64,000 nt of DNA from Streptomyces viridiviolaceus (GCF_014650995.1 NZ_BMWA01000032.1:39445-103444), one strand, 5' to 3'. Shown: positions 16,660-25,409, numbered from the stretch's first letter. Notes: a model not told the origin generated them from the letters alone. A program made the numbers and translations.

Positions 16660-16693
16660 GTGAACGGCCGAGCTTGTGCACTCGGTCGTTCAC
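16660..16693 (+). terminator. 13-bp hairpin downstream of the acidic protein gene
   Basis: GTGAACGGCCGAG (16660-16672) and CTCGGTCGTTCAC (16681-16693) pair over 13 positions with one G-U, around an 8-base loop, 24 bp after the stop codon. The rest of 16694-17078 shows no convincing gene; it holds one further imperfect C/G-rich hairpin (about 16747-16774). Confidence 0.65.
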
Positions 16694-17078
16694 ACCTCGT
16701 CGCGCTCCCGACTGCCCCCTACGACGGGACGGTCACGGGTCGCATCCACCCTCTCCCCGAGGTTCAGGGGGAGGGTGCGGGTGCGGTGACGACCACCCAC
16801 GCCGAGCGTGCGCGGTCGCGCACGTTCACCCCAGCGACGACATCGGCGGGGCCGGCGATGGGCGGGCGGCTCATGGGACGGTTGTTCGCATCCCCCGGCT
16901 CCGCCGGCAGCCGTGCGGCCGCTCCGCGCCCGGCCCGGCAGATGCGGCGACGCTCCGCGTCACGGCCGCGAGAAGCGATTCCTCCCCGGCGTGAACGCGG
17001 GGCATCCTCGCCAGAATCCGGTGAAGATCCCTGCACGCCCTCTTGTCCCACCGGCGCCATTGGGCTTTCTTGACCTTC

Positions 17079-18401
17079 ATGGCGGACATCACCGGCAACA
17101 CCAGGGACACCGGCGCACCCCGCGACCCGGACTCGGCTCCCCGTAAGTCCAGTTGGCGCTACATCGGTCCCGGCATCGTCGTCGCCGCGACCGGTGTGGG
17201 CGCCGGTGACCTCGTGGCCACGCTCATCGCGGGCAGCAACTTCGGCTACACCCTGCTCTGGGCCGCGATCATCGGCTGCCTGGTGAAGATCTCCCTCGCC
17301 GAGGCCTGCGGCCGCTGGCACCTGTCCACCGGCCGGACCCTCTTCGACGGCTGGGCGAGCCTCGGCCGCTGGACGACGTGGTTCTTCGCCGTCTACACCG
17401 TGATCTGGGGCTTCGTCTACGGCGCCGCGGCGATGTCGTCCAGCGCGCTGCCGCTGCAGGCCCTGTTCCCGGACGTGATGGACCTCAAGTGGTGGGGCGT
17501 GGCCTGCGGACTCGTCGGCCTGGTCTTCGTCTGGTTCAACAAGTACGCGGTCTTCGAGAAGGTCATGACGGTCCTCGTGGGCGTCATGTTCGTGGTGACC
17601 GTCTACCTGGCGATCAGGGTCACGCCCAACCTGGGCGACGCCTTCGCCGGCCTCCTCCCGGTCCTGCCCGACGAGAAGGACTCCGTCCTCAACACCCTCG
17701 GCCTGATCGGCGGCGTCGGCGGCACCATCACGCTTGCCGCATACGGCTACTGGGTCAACGCCAAGGGCTGGACCGACACCGGCTGGATGAAGATCATGCG
17801 GCTGGACAACCGGGTCGCCTACGCCACGACCGGCATCTTCGTGGTGGCGATGCTCTTCGTCGGGGCCGAGCTGCTGCACTCGGCGAACATCGCGATCGCG
17901 AGCGGCGACAAGGGCCTGATCCAGCTGGGCGACATCCTCGCCGAGGAGTACGGCACGGCGACGTCCAAGTTCTTCCTGATCGGCTTCTTCGCGACCTCCT
18001 TCACCTCCCTCATCGGCGTGTGGCACGGCGTGAGCCTGATGTTCGCCGATTTCGTCGCCCGGCAGCGGGGCGAGAAGGAGGCGCGGGCCGACGAGCTGGC
18101 CTCGGGACGCCGGGAGCGCTCCTGGGCCTTCCGCGCCTACCTCCTCTGGCTCACCTTCCCGCCCATCGTCCTCCTCTTCCAGGGCCAGCCCTTCCGCCTG
18201 ATCATCATCTACGGCGTCCTGGGCGCGGCCTTCATGCCCTTCCTCGCCCTGACCCTGCTCTGGCTCCTCAACTCCGCCCGGACGCCGCGCGAGTGGCGCA
18301 ACGGCGCCCTGAGCAACACCATGCTCGCCATCGCGGGCCTGCTGTTCCTGGTCCTGTGCGTGAAGCAGATCTGGGACCAGCCGTGGTCGGAGTTCTTCTG
18401 A
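17079..18401 (+). CDS. divergent Nramp-family transporter
   Basis: A 440-residue integral membrane protein with about 11 hydrophobic segments. The Nramp signature region starts GPGIVVAATGVGAGDLVATL and continues GSNFGYTLLWAAI, clearly homologous to the first helix of MntH-type manganese transporters. However, the metal-binding DPGN motif reads GAGD and the TM6 MPH motif is absent (ITLAAYGYWVNAKGW). It therefore belongs to a divergent Nramp-related group whose substrate I cannot infer; manganese or iron transport should not be assumed. The start ATG 17079 is placed by homology-like alignment of the soluble N-terminus, with no strong ribosome binding site. It converges on the next gene with a 15-bp gap. 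Confidence 0.85.
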   Translation: MADITGNTRDTGAPRDPDSAPRKSSWRYIGPGIVVAATGVGAGDLVATLIAGSNFGYTLLWAAIIGCLVKISLAEACGRWHLSTGRTLFDGWASLGRWTTWFFAVYTVIWGFVYGAAAMSSSALPLQALFPDVMDLKWWGVACGLVGLVFVWFNKYAVFEKVMTVLVGVMFVVTVYLAIRVTPNLGDAFAGLLPVLPDEKDSVLNTLGLIGGVGGTITLAAYGYWVNAKGWTDTGWMKIMRLDNRVAYATTGIFVVAMLFVGAELLHSANIAIASGDKGLIQLGDILAEEYGTATSKFFLIGFFATSFTSLIGVWHGVSLMFADFVARQRGEKEARADELASGRRERSWAFRAYLLWLTFPPIVLLFQGQPFRLIIIYGVLGAAFMPFLALTLLWLLNSARTPREWRNGALSNTMLAIAGLLFLVLCVKQIWDQPWSEFF

Positions 18402-18416
18402 CGCCGACGCTCCGCC

Positions 18417-19685
18417 CTACCGCATCCGGTCCCACTTTGGGCTGAGCGCGATCTCCTTCAGCTGCTCGACGGTCAGCGCGGGGGCGTCGCGAGTGGCGTC
18501 CTCGTGCTGGGCACCGGTGTTGAAAGCGCTGATCACCACTCGGAAACCGTCGGTGCCGGGCCGCATGGTGTCGGCCGTCCACATGACGACGCCCGCGGCG
18601 CCCCTCTCACCGGGCCCCTGCCGGGTCGTGACGCGGGTGCCGTCGGGAAGGGTCTCGCCGTTGCCGTAGAGCTGACCGGCGACGTCGGCCATGCCGTGCT
18701 GGACGTTGATCTGGACCAGGCTCCTGCCCTTGCTGTCGTCGACGACGACATAGCCGTACTCGGTCTCCTGGCCGCCCCGCGTGACCACCTTCAGCTTCTC
18801 GGGGAGCAGCCCGGCCAGCGTCTCGACGACCGCCTCGCCCGAAGCGCCCGGCGGCCGGGTGTCCGGCGCGGCGGACATCGACGGCTTCTTCGGGTCATCC
18901 GGCAAGGAGTCCACCACCCGGCGCCACACCTCGGCCGTGACGACCTCCTTCAACTGCGCGGTCGACAACGGGGGATCCTGCCGGGTGATCGGGGCATCCT
19001 TCTCCGCGGGGGAGTTCCACTCGCTCACGGTGACGTGCTGCCCCTCGGCCGTGACGAGGTCGGCGGACCAGAACTTGGTGTCCACGCGCCGGTCGGGATA
19101 CTCGTAGCCCCGGTACAGCTTGAGCAGCGAGCCGTCGGGCAGCCGGCTGGTGGAGCAGTCGTCGTACTCGACGAACGTCTCGTCCGGGCACTCCGTCAGC
19201 TCACGGACCTGCCGGCTGCCCGGCTCGACCCGGGCGAAGCTCACGCCGATCGCGGCACCGCCCTTCCCGTCGTCGTACACCAGGTGCGCGTACGCACCCG
19301 GTGCGTTGACCCCACCACTGGCCGCCTCCTCGCTGAACCGGCCCTTCGGAAGGAGCTTCTTGAGCTCCCGGAGGAGGTCGTCGCCGGAGAAGGGGACCAA
19401 AGTGGCCGATGCGGACGGTCGCGCGGTGGCCGAGGAGGCCACGGAGGAGCGCTCGGGGCCGGACGGGCTGCCTTCGGGCAGGAGCATCGCCCCGCCCACC
19501 CCGACCAGGGCGATCCCGGCCGCCCCGCCGAGCACACCGGCCCGGCGCCGCATCCGGGCCCGCCGCCCACGGGCGTGACCGCCGGCGACGAGCGCCGCCC
19601 GGTCGGCATCGAACTGGTCCCCGGTGTCGCGGAGGGCGGCGGTGAGCCGGTCCTCGAAGGCGTCGTGGGGCTGGTTTTCGGGCAT
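18417..19685 (-). CDS. membrane protein, probable anti-sigma-like partner of the SigE-family sigma factor
   Basis: A 422-residue protein with a hydrophilic N-terminal ~65 residues (HDAFEDRLTAALRDTGDQFD then AGGHARGRRARMRRR), one membrane helix at ~68-90 (GVLGGAAGIALVGVGGAMLL) and a large extracellular part. The extracellular part contains two related segments, each ending with a helix LS(T)AQLKEVV / LTVEQLKEIA, suggesting an internal duplication. The layout of a cytosolic head, helix and sensor domain immediately downstream of an ECF sigma gene is typical for anti-sigma proteins, but no classical ZAS zinc motif is visible. The start is ATG 19685 with AAAGGG upstream, not the longer 19802 frame. 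Confidence 0.75.
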   Translation of the reverse strand: MPENQPHDAFEDRLTAALRDTGDQFDADRAALVAGGHARGRRARMRRRAGVLGGAAGIALVGVGGAMLLPEGSPSGPERSSVASSATARPSASATLVPFSGDDLLRELKKLLPKGRFSEEAASGGVNAPGAYAHLVYDDGKGGAAIGVSFARVEPGSRQVRELTECPDETFVEYDDCSTSRLPDGSLLKLYRGYEYPDRRVDTKFWSADLVTAEGQHVTVSEWNSPAEKDAPITRQDPPLSTAQLKEVVTAEVWRRVVDSLPDDPKKPSMSAAPDTRPPGASGEAVVETLAGLLPEKLKVVTRGGQETEYGYVVVDDSKGRSLVQINVQHGMADVAGQLYGNGETLPDGTRVTTRQGPGERGAAGVVMWTADTMRPGTDGFRVVISAFNTGAQHEDATRDAPALTVEQLKEIALSPKWDRMR

Positions 19686-19740
19686 GGCGAACACCCTTTC
19701 CGCAAGGTGTGAGATGAGAGAGCGTCGAGAAGCGGCGGCG

Positions 19741-20250
19741 TCAGGGTCTGGCGTACTCCGAGAGGTCCTCGCCCAGCAGCTCCCGCAGCCGGCCGAGCGC
19801 ACGGACGCACCGCGTCCGCACGGCCGCCGAGCTGACGTTCAGCACGTCGGCGGTCTGCTCGACCGAGCGGTCCTCCCAGTACCGCAGGACGATGACGGCC
19901 CGGTCCTTGGCGGGCAGCCGGGCGAGCGCGGCCAGCAGGGTCAGCCGCAGGGACGCGTCCCCGTCGGCGGCCCCGGGCAGGTCGGGGAACACGTCGGTGG
20001 CCCGCTCACCGCTGCTGCGCCGCCGCTGGTGGGCGAGGAAGGCCCGGGTCAGGACGGTCTGGGCATACCCGGCCGGGTTCCCGACCCGCGTCATCCGCCC
20101 CCACCGGACGTACAGCCGCCCGAGGGTCTCCTGCACGAGATCCTCGGCCAGATGCGTGTCCCCTGCGGTGAGCAGGCACGCGGACCGGTAGAGATGCCCG
20201 GCCCGCGCCGCCGCGAACTCGGCGTACTCGTCGGCCCGCCTCTGCCTCAT
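19741..20250 (-). CDS. SigE-family ECF RNA polymerase sigma factor
   Basis: A 169-residue ECF sigma factor of the SigE subfamily. Region 2 spans residues ~5-75 (FAAARAGHLYRSACLLTAGD, LAEDLVQETLGRLYVRWGRM) and region 4 ~105-160 (LAALARLPAKDRAVIVLRYW, SVEQTADVLNVSSAAVRTRC). It redirects RNA polymerase to a small regulon, usually after an envelope or metabolic signal. The gene is 55 bp upstream of the putative anti-sigma gene on the same strand, so the two are probably cotranscribed. The start is ATG 20250. Its targets cannot be deduced here. Confidence 0.93.
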   Translation of the reverse strand: MRQRRADEYAEFAAARAGHLYRSACLLTAGDTHLAEDLVQETLGRLYVRWGRMTRVGNPAGYAQTVLTRAFLAHQRRRSSGERATDVFPDLPGAADGDASLRLTLLAALARLPAKDRAVIVLRYWEDRSVEQTADVLNVSSAAVRTRCVRALGRLRELLGEDLSEYARP

Positions 20251-20381
20251 GTGTGTGCCCCCCTCATGCCGCCTTCACCTCATTGATGCGGTGGGGCGCG
20301 GGAAATGTTTCATACGGAGTGCACAGGAGGTGGCCCGGCCTTCCCCTTCCGGGCGCTGGTACGGAGGCGGGGACAGGGCGA

Positions 20382-20413
20382 GGCCCCTGCCCGCGTCACC
20401 GCGGACAGGGGCC
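20382..20413 (-). terminator. hairpin downstream of the chitinase gene
   Basis: GGCCCCTGCCCGCG (20382-20395) and CGCGGACAGGGGCC (20400-20413) form a 14-bp stem with one mismatch and a 4-base loop, 20 bp beyond the chitinase stop on the minus strand. Confidence 0.7.
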
Positions 20414-20432
20414 GGAGCCGGTTCGGCCGGGG

Positions 20433-22133
20433 CTAGGGCAGCGCGTGCACGTGCGCGCCCACCGTGTTCGACCAGGCGTTGCCCGCCGCCGCGTCCCAGT
20501 TCGTCGACCAGGTCATCGCGCCCCGCAGGGAGGGGTACGTCCTGGACGGCTTGAAGGTGCCGCAGTTCGTGGCCTTCGTCAGACAGTCCAGGGCGTTGTT
20601 CACCACGGCCGGTGAGACGTAGCCGCCGCCCGCCGCCCGCGTCGAGGCGGGAAGGCCGAGGCCCACCTGGGAGGGGTCGAGGCCGCCCTCCAGCTGGATG
20701 CAGGCCAGGGCGGTGAGGAAGTCGACCGTCCCCTGCGAGTAGACCTTGCCGTCGCAGCCCAGCATGGAACCGCTGTTGTAGTACTGCATGTTGACGACCG
20801 TGAGGATGTCCTTCACGTTCAGCGCCGTCCGGAAGTACGCGTTGGACGTCGACTGCATGTCGATCGTCTGCGGCGCCATCGTGAGGATCATCGACGGGCC
20901 GGCCTTCGTCGACAGCGCCCGCAGGGCCTGCGTCATGTACGTGGCGTTCAGGCCGTTCTCCAGGTCGATGTCGACGCCGTCGAAGCCGTACGTCTGCATC
21001 AGGGAGTGGACGGAGTTCGCGAAGTTCGTCGCGGAGGCGGAGTCGTTCACCGACACGGTGCCCTTCTCGCCGCCCACCGAGATGATGACCTTCTTCCCGG
21101 CCGCCTGCTTGGCGCGGATGTCCGCCTTGAACTGGTCGACCGTGTAGCCGCCCAGCCCGGCCGAGTCGAGGTTGAAGGTGACGGCGCCCGGCGTCGTGGT
21201 CGCGTCCGCGAAGGCCACCGCGATGATGTCGTACTGAGAGGAGACGTCCGAGAGCCTCTGGACCGTCGCCCCGTTGTCGAAGTTCTGCCAGTAGCCGGTC
21301 ACGGCGTGCTCGGGCAGGTCGCCGCCCCCGCCGCCCTGCTCCGCCGTACGGGCCGTCACCGCCGCCGACTTCGCCGACTCACCGGCCGCGTTCGTCGCCG
21401 CGACCTGGAAGGAGTACGACGTCGAGGCCGCGAGGCCGGTCACCGTCGCCGACGTGCCGGTCACCGCCGTGATCTTCGTGCCGTCGCGGTAGATGCTGTA
21501 GCCGGTCGCGCCCGAGACCGCGTTCCAGGCCAGCGACACCGAGGAGGACGTCGTGCCGGAGACGCTCAGTCCGGCCGGGGTGGCCGGGACCGTCGGCTCC
21601 GGTCCGCCGCCACCGCCTCCGTCCGGGCCGTAGACGGAGACGTCGTCGGCGTAGTAGGCCGACTGCCCGTACCAGCCGTGCGTGTAGACCGTGACCGACG
21701 TCGTCGACGAGCCGGTGGTGAAGCTCGTCGTCAGCTGCCTCCACGCGTCGGAGCCCGGCGACCAGGTCGAAACGTCCGTCGTGCCCGTCCCCGTCACGCC
21801 CAGGTAGGAGTACCCGCCCTGCACCCAGGCGCTCAGCGTGTACGTGGAGCCGGGCTTCACCGCGACGCGCTGCGAGCACCGGGCGTTGTCCTGCCCCGCC
21901 GGCGTCGCCTTCAGCGCGGCGGAGCCCGCGTGCGCCGGGGACGCGACGGTCGTGCCGCTGTTCGCCGAGCAGCTCCAGTCGGTCAGACCGGCCTCGAAGC
22001 CGGCGTTCCTGGCGTTGTTGACGTCTGCGGCGGATGCGGGGCCGACGGCCGTGACCGCGAGGGCCAGGGCGGCGGTGACGGCACCCGACCAGGTACCGAG
22101 CCGTCGTCTGCGCCGTCTGCGTACGGGGTCCAC
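20433..22133 (-). CDS. secreted GH18 chitinase with carbohydrate-binding and FnIII modules
   Basis: A 566-residue exported endochitinase that cleaves beta-1,4 links in chitin. Residues 1-35 are a signal peptide (polyarginine start, AVTAALALAVTAVGPASAA). Residues ~38-165 form a carbohydrate-binding-like module (NAGFEAGLTDWSC to YADDVSVYG). After a Gly linker, residues ~175-260 form a fibronectin type III domain (PAGLSVSGTTSSSVSLAWNA). A second Gly linker precedes the GH18 barrel (~270-566). The catalytic signature DxxDxDxE is present as FDGVDIDLE near residue 390, and MTWSTNWD closes the barrel. The start is GTG 22133 with GGAGG upstream, not the longer frame. Upstream TGGTC-N2-GACC repeats imply chitin/N-acetylglucosamine control. 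Confidence 0.95.
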   Translation of the reverse strand: MDPVRRRRRRRLGTWSGAVTAALALAVTAVGPASAADVNNARNAGFEAGLTDWSCSANSGTTVASPAHAGSAALKATPAGQDNARCSQRVAVKPGSTYTLSAWVQGGYSYLGVTGTGTTDVSTWSPGSDAWRQLTTSFTTGSSTTSVTVYTHGWYGQSAYYADDVSVYGPDGGGGGGPEPTVPATPAGLSVSGTTSSSVSLAWNAVSGATGYSIYRDGTKITAVTGTSATVTGLAASTSYSFQVAATNAAGESAKSAAVTARTAEQGGGGGDLPEHAVTGYWQNFDNGATVQRLSDVSSQYDIIAVAFADATTTPGAVTFNLDSAGLGGYTVDQFKADIRAKQAAGKKVIISVGGEKGTVSVNDSASATNFANSVHSLMQTYGFDGVDIDLENGLNATYMTQALRALSTKAGPSMILTMAPQTIDMQSTSNAYFRTALNVKDILTVVNMQYYNSGSMLGCDGKVYSQGTVDFLTALACIQLEGGLDPSQVGLGLPASTRAAGGGYVSPAVVNNALDCLTKATNCGTFKPSRTYPSLRGAMTWSTNWDAAAGNAWSNTVGAHVHALP

Positions 22134-22194
22134 TGGAGCCTCCGGTGGGGGAGTGGGGAGGGATGGGGACGGTGGCCACCGCTGAAGTACAAGG

Positions 22195-22238
22195 TGGTCC
22201 AGACCAATTGAGGGTGTCAAGAGGTAGGTACGGACCAA
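22195..22238 (-). promoter_or_regulatory. chitinase promoter: -35 TTGACA flanked by two DasR-type repeats
   Basis: On the minus strand TTGGTCCGTACC (22227-22238) and TGGTCTGGACCA (22195-22206) bracket a -35 hexamer TTGACA (22215-22220). Streptomyces chitinase promoters carry 12-bp TGGTCCAGACCT-type direct repeats around the promoter, and the DasR site consensus contains TGGTCTAGACCA, which the proximal copy matches at all but one base. DasR repression relieved by glucosamine-6-phosphate is the expected control. Confidence 0.8.
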
Positions 22239-22335
22239 CTGTGTCGCCCCGTCGCGGACTTGCGGCGGTCCCGGGGCGAGCGTGTGCGGGGCCTGACATG
22301 TGACCGGGGAATGTTCAACCTGCCCCGGTTTGCCG

Positions 22336-22356
22336 CAACTTGTGCAACACAAGTTG
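22336..22356. promoter_or_regulatory. 21-bp palindrome CAACTTGTG-N3-CACAAGTTG, candidate operator of the Tad operon
   Basis: Nine-base arms are perfectly complementary around a CAA spacer. The element lies ~140 bp upstream of the first gene of the Tad locus and ~200 bp upstream of the divergent chitinase start, in an AT-richer patch. Its perfection and position suggest a dimeric regulator site or, in RNA, a short stem. I do not recognise the motif. The remaining intergenic bases 22357-22493 include a possible -10 TACAGT at 22402. Confidence 0.6.
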
Positions 22357-22493
22357 TTCCACAGCTACAGAAACGCTGTTCTCCGGTCACAGACGCGTGG
22401 ATACAGTGCTCAGGTAGTCACGCAGTGAAGTCATCCGGGTGTGCCGGAGTAACACCGGCAGACCGACGGGCATGGGGAGACGGGGAGCCGCGC

Positions 22494-23372
22494 GTGCCAA
22501 CTGCCATTGCCGTGACCAGTGCCGACTTGGCACTGCCGCCGCAGGACGAACGGACCCTGCCCGCGGTCGTGCTCCAGGACGTCGACCGGCGTCCGCTGGA
22601 GCAGGCCCTGACCGACCTGCAGTCGCTGGTCGACCAGCACGGGCATGTGATCGTGGTGTGCTCACAGGCCGCCCCCGCCGGCGTGGAGCGGCGGCTGCAC
22701 ACCATCCGCTCCCTGCTGGAGACCGACCGGATCGCCCTGTTCCGGCCGCCCCTGCCCCCGCTCGGGCTCGCGGTCCTGGCCCGCCAGTTGCGGCAGCTGG
22801 CCTCCTGCGACCTCGGCCCCGGCGTCCTCGCCTCGGCCGGCCGCCTGCTCACCCACTACATCCACTCCGGCGCGCTCCTCGGCTCCGTCGCCCGGCTCGA
22901 CCGCGTCCCCGTGGGCCTGAAGTCGCACGCCAAGTCCTGGATGCCGGGCAGCCAGTTCGGCGTCGTCGCCCACCCCGAGCCGCAGCTCGTCAGGATCACA
23001 CCCGGGGCCGCCCTCGCCGGACCGGAGTTCGGCACCTGGCTGCTGGTCGCCAAGGGCCAGCTCCCGTCCGACTGGGTCACCGGCACGCTGGCCCCGTCCT
23101 GGAGCGTGCTCGGGCTGCGCGAGACCCCGCTCCCGGCCGAGTCCCCTGGCTGGTGGGGGACCGGCAGGCTGACCGAGTTCTGCGCCTACCTGCCCGACCT
23201 GTCGGTCCTGTACCAGCTGGTCACGTCCGTACGGCAGAGCAGGTGCCACTGGTGCGGCATCGACGTCATCGGGGACCGCTGCGTGTTCTGCTCCGCGACG
23301 CCCCCGGTCCACGACGCCCGGCCGGACGGCCGGCCCGGCGTCCGTGGCGGCACCCGCATGCTCACCGGGTGA
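22494..23372 (+). CDS. hypothetical protein with C-terminal zinc ribbon, first gene of the Tad locus
   Basis: A 292-residue cytosolic protein I cannot assign. Residues ~1-60 resemble the start of an alpha/beta domain (LPAVVLQDVDRRPLEQALTD, HVIVVCSQ). The centre is mixed. Residues ~255-280 hold a CHWCG...CVFCS pair, i.e. two CxxC knuckles typical of a zinc ribbon. I chose GTG 22494 because GGGGAG precedes it; the longer upstream frame runs through the promoter. It is 66 bp from the CpaB gene on the same strand and is probably part of the Tad operon, perhaps as a regulator or assembly factor. Confidence 0.7.
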   Translation: MPTAIAVTSADLALPPQDERTLPAVVLQDVDRRPLEQALTDLQSLVDQHGHVIVVCSQAAPAGVERRLHTIRSLLETDRIALFRPPLPPLGLAVLARQLRQLASCDLGPGVLASAGRLLTHYIHSGALLGSVARLDRVPVGLKSHAKSWMPGSQFGVVAHPEPQLVRITPGAALAGPEFGTWLLVAKGQLPSDWVTGTLAPSWSVLGLRETPLPAESPGWWGTGRLTEFCAYLPDLSVLYQLVTSVRQSRCHWCGIDVIGDRCVFCSATPPVHDARPDGRPGVRGGTRMLTG

Positions 23373-23438
23373 GCCGCACCCGCACCGCCCCGTCATCCGA
23401 TCCGGTCCGACCGAACCCCCAATGAGGTTGCACGGCTC

Positions 23439-24146
23439 ATGAACTCCCGTCAGCGCCGCGGCATCATCCTGCTGATCCTGTCCGTCGTCTGCGCCCTCGG
23501 CGCCTTCGCCGGCGTGCTGTCCGTCGTCCGTGACGTGCAGTCCAAGGTCGGCCCCGAGGTCACCGCCTACCGGCTCACATCAGATGTGGCGCCCTACACG
23601 ACGCTCAGCGCGGGCCAGTTCGAGAAGATCCGGATGCCCGAGCGCTGGCTCTCGCAGAACGCGGTCACCGATCTCGACCGGATCCGCGGCAAGATCGCCG
23701 TGACGACCCTGAAGAAGGGCTCGTTGCTGCAGAGCGACATGATCGTCGACCAGCCCGCCCTGCAGCCCGGGCAGCAGGAGGTCGCCATCATGATCGACGC
23801 GGCGACCGGAGTGGCCGGCAAGATCACGCCGGGCTCCACCGTCAACGTGTACGCCACCTTCGAGGCAGAGCGTGAGGGCGACCCCGCCCAATCCAAGATC
23901 ATCGTGACCAACGCCAAGGTCATCGACGTCGGCGAACTCACCTCACTGGAACCCGACGAGAACAGCCGCGACCGGCAGCCCACCGACGCCGTCCCCATCA
24001 CCTTCGCCCTGTCCACGATCGACGCCCAGCGCATCACCTACGCCGAGTCGTTCGCCCAGCGGGTCCGGCTCGCGCTCGTGGCACCGGGCGGCGACACCAC
24101 GGTGCCGGACAAGGACCGGACGTACGAACTCGCGAAGGACAAGTGA
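23439..24146 (+). CDS. cpaB: Flp pilus assembly protein CpaB/RcpC (SAF domain)
   Basis: A 235-residue envelope protein. Residues 8-30 form one membrane anchor (GIILLILSVVCALGAFAGVL). Residues ~40-105 are a SAF domain (VAPYTTLSAGQFEKIRMPE, RGKIAVTTLKKGSLLQ), followed by the RcpC/CpaB domain (QEVAIMIDAATGVAGKITPG, VNVYATFE). In Gram-negatives CpaB is periplasmic and contributes to the secretion channel or pilin processing. In an actinobacterium it should face the wall. The start is ATG 23439. It is followed after 9 bp by the TadZ-like gene. Confidence 0.88.
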   Translation: MNSRQRRGIILLILSVVCALGAFAGVLSVVRDVQSKVGPEVTAYRLTSDVAPYTTLSAGQFEKIRMPERWLSQNAVTDLDRIRGKIAVTTLKKGSLLQSDMIVDQPALQPGQQEVAIMIDAATGVAGKITPGSTVNVYATFEAEREGDPAQSKIIVTNAKVIDVGELTSLEPDENSRDRQPTDAVPITFALSTIDAQRITYAESFAQRVRLALVAPGGDTTVPDKDRTYELAKDK

Positions 24147-24155
24147 GAGGCCCGC

Positions 24156-25409
24156 ATGCCCACGAGGATTCTCCCGGCAGTCGGCGACCCGGACGCCGTA
24201 CGGTCCATCACGACCCTGCTCAGCCAGCTCCCGGACGCCGAACCGGTGGCCCCGGTCGTCGACTCCACCCAACTCGTGGACACCCTCGCCCGGCTGGCCG
24301 CCGAATCCGTCGACGAACTCCCCGAGGTCGTCGTCGTGCACGAGCGGATCGGACCGGTCCCCGCGCTGGAACTGATCCGCGAGGTCGCCCTGCGCTTCCC
24401 GGCCGTCGGCGTCATCCTCGTCACCTCCGACGCGGGCCCCGGCCTCTTCCAGGCCGCCATGGACTACGGCGCCCGCGGCCTGGTCGCCCTGCCCCTGAGC
24501 TACGAGGAACTCGCCAGCCGCGTCCAGGCGGTGGCCCAGTGGTCGGTAGGCGTACGCCGTCACCTGGGCAGCGGCGGCGACGTGTTCACCGGGGCCGGCG
24601 GCACCGTCGTCACGGTCAGCGGCGCCAAGGGCGGCGTGGGCGCGACCGTGACGGCCATCCAGCTCGCCCTCGCCGCCCAGGCGTCCGGCCGCGGCACCGC
24701 CCTGGTCGACATGGACCTCCAGACCGGCGACGTCGCCTCCTACCTGGACGTCCAGTTCCGCCGCTCGGTCGTCGACCTGGCCGCCGTCAACGACATCTCC
24801 CCGCGCGTCCTGGCCGACGCGGTCTTCCGCCACGACACCGGCGTGGCGCTGCTGCTCGCCCCCGGCGAGGGCGAACGCGGCGAGGACGTCACCGACCGCG
24901 CCACCCGCCAGATCGTCAGCGCCCTGCGCTCCCGCTACGAGGTCGTCGTCATCGACTGCGGCGCCCAGCTCGGCGGCGCGGGCGCGGCGGCTGTGGAGAT
25001 GGCCGACAAGGCACTGCTGGTGACCACCCCCGACGTGGTCGCGGTGCGCGGCGCCAAGCGGGCGGTGCGCATGTGGGACCGGCTGCAGATCCGCAAGGCG
25101 GAGGAGACCACCGTCGTCGTCAACCGGCACACGCGCGGTACGGAGATCCAGCCCGCGCTGATCCAGCGGATCACCGGCACGGGCGTCGCGGCCACCGCGG
25201 TCCCCGCGGCGTTCAAGGAACTCCAGGGTGCCGTGGACGCCGGACGCATCCACGAACTGGACAGCCGCAGCACCGTCAAACAGGCCCTGTGGGGCCTCGC
25301 GGGCGAGCTGGGGCTGGTCAAGGCACCCGAAGGGGACCGGAGGGGCGGCCGGTTCCGGGGCGACAAGGGGTCGGTGAGCTTCCGGCGCCGCAGGGAGGGC
25401 GGCGGATGA
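24156..25409 (+). CDS. tadZ: TadZ/CpaE-like ATPase, pilus localisation factor
   Basis: A 417-residue protein. Residues ~5-125 look like a degenerate receiver domain (EVVVVHERIGPVPALELIRE, GVILVTSDAGPGLFQAAMDY, ARGLVALPLSYEELASRV). Residues ~145-390 are a MinD/ParA-type ATPase. The deviant Walker A reads GAKGGVGAT, with alanine where the second lysine of GKT/S is expected, a feature of TadZ proteins. TadZ marks the pole or site of Tad machine assembly. The start is ATG 24156. Its stop overlaps the next start (ATGA), showing translational coupling. Confidence 0.88.
   Translation: MPTRILPAVGDPDAVRSITTLLSQLPDAEPVAPVVDSTQLVDTLARLAAESVDELPEVVVVHERIGPVPALELIREVALRFPAVGVILVTSDAGPGLFQAAMDYGARGLVALPLSYEELASRVQAVAQWSVGVRRHLGSGGDVFTGAGGTVVTVSGAKGGVGATVTAIQLALAAQASGRGTALVDMDLQTGDVASYLDVQFRRSVVDLAAVNDISPRVLADAVFRHDTGVALLLAPGEGERGEDVTDRATRQIVSALRSRYEVVVIDCGAQLGGAGAAAVEMADKALLVTTPDVVAVRGAKRAVRMWDRLQIRKAEETTVVVNRHTRGTEIQPALIQRITGTGVAATAVPAAFKELQGAVDAGRIHELDSRSTVKQALWGLAGELGLVKAPEGDRRGGRFRGDKGSVSFRRRREGGG

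Noticed and set aside
16654..17073. 139-codon frame upstream of the Nramp-like gene
   Set aside because: It covers the terminator hairpin at 16660-16693, lacks a ribosome binding site and has no recognisable domain.
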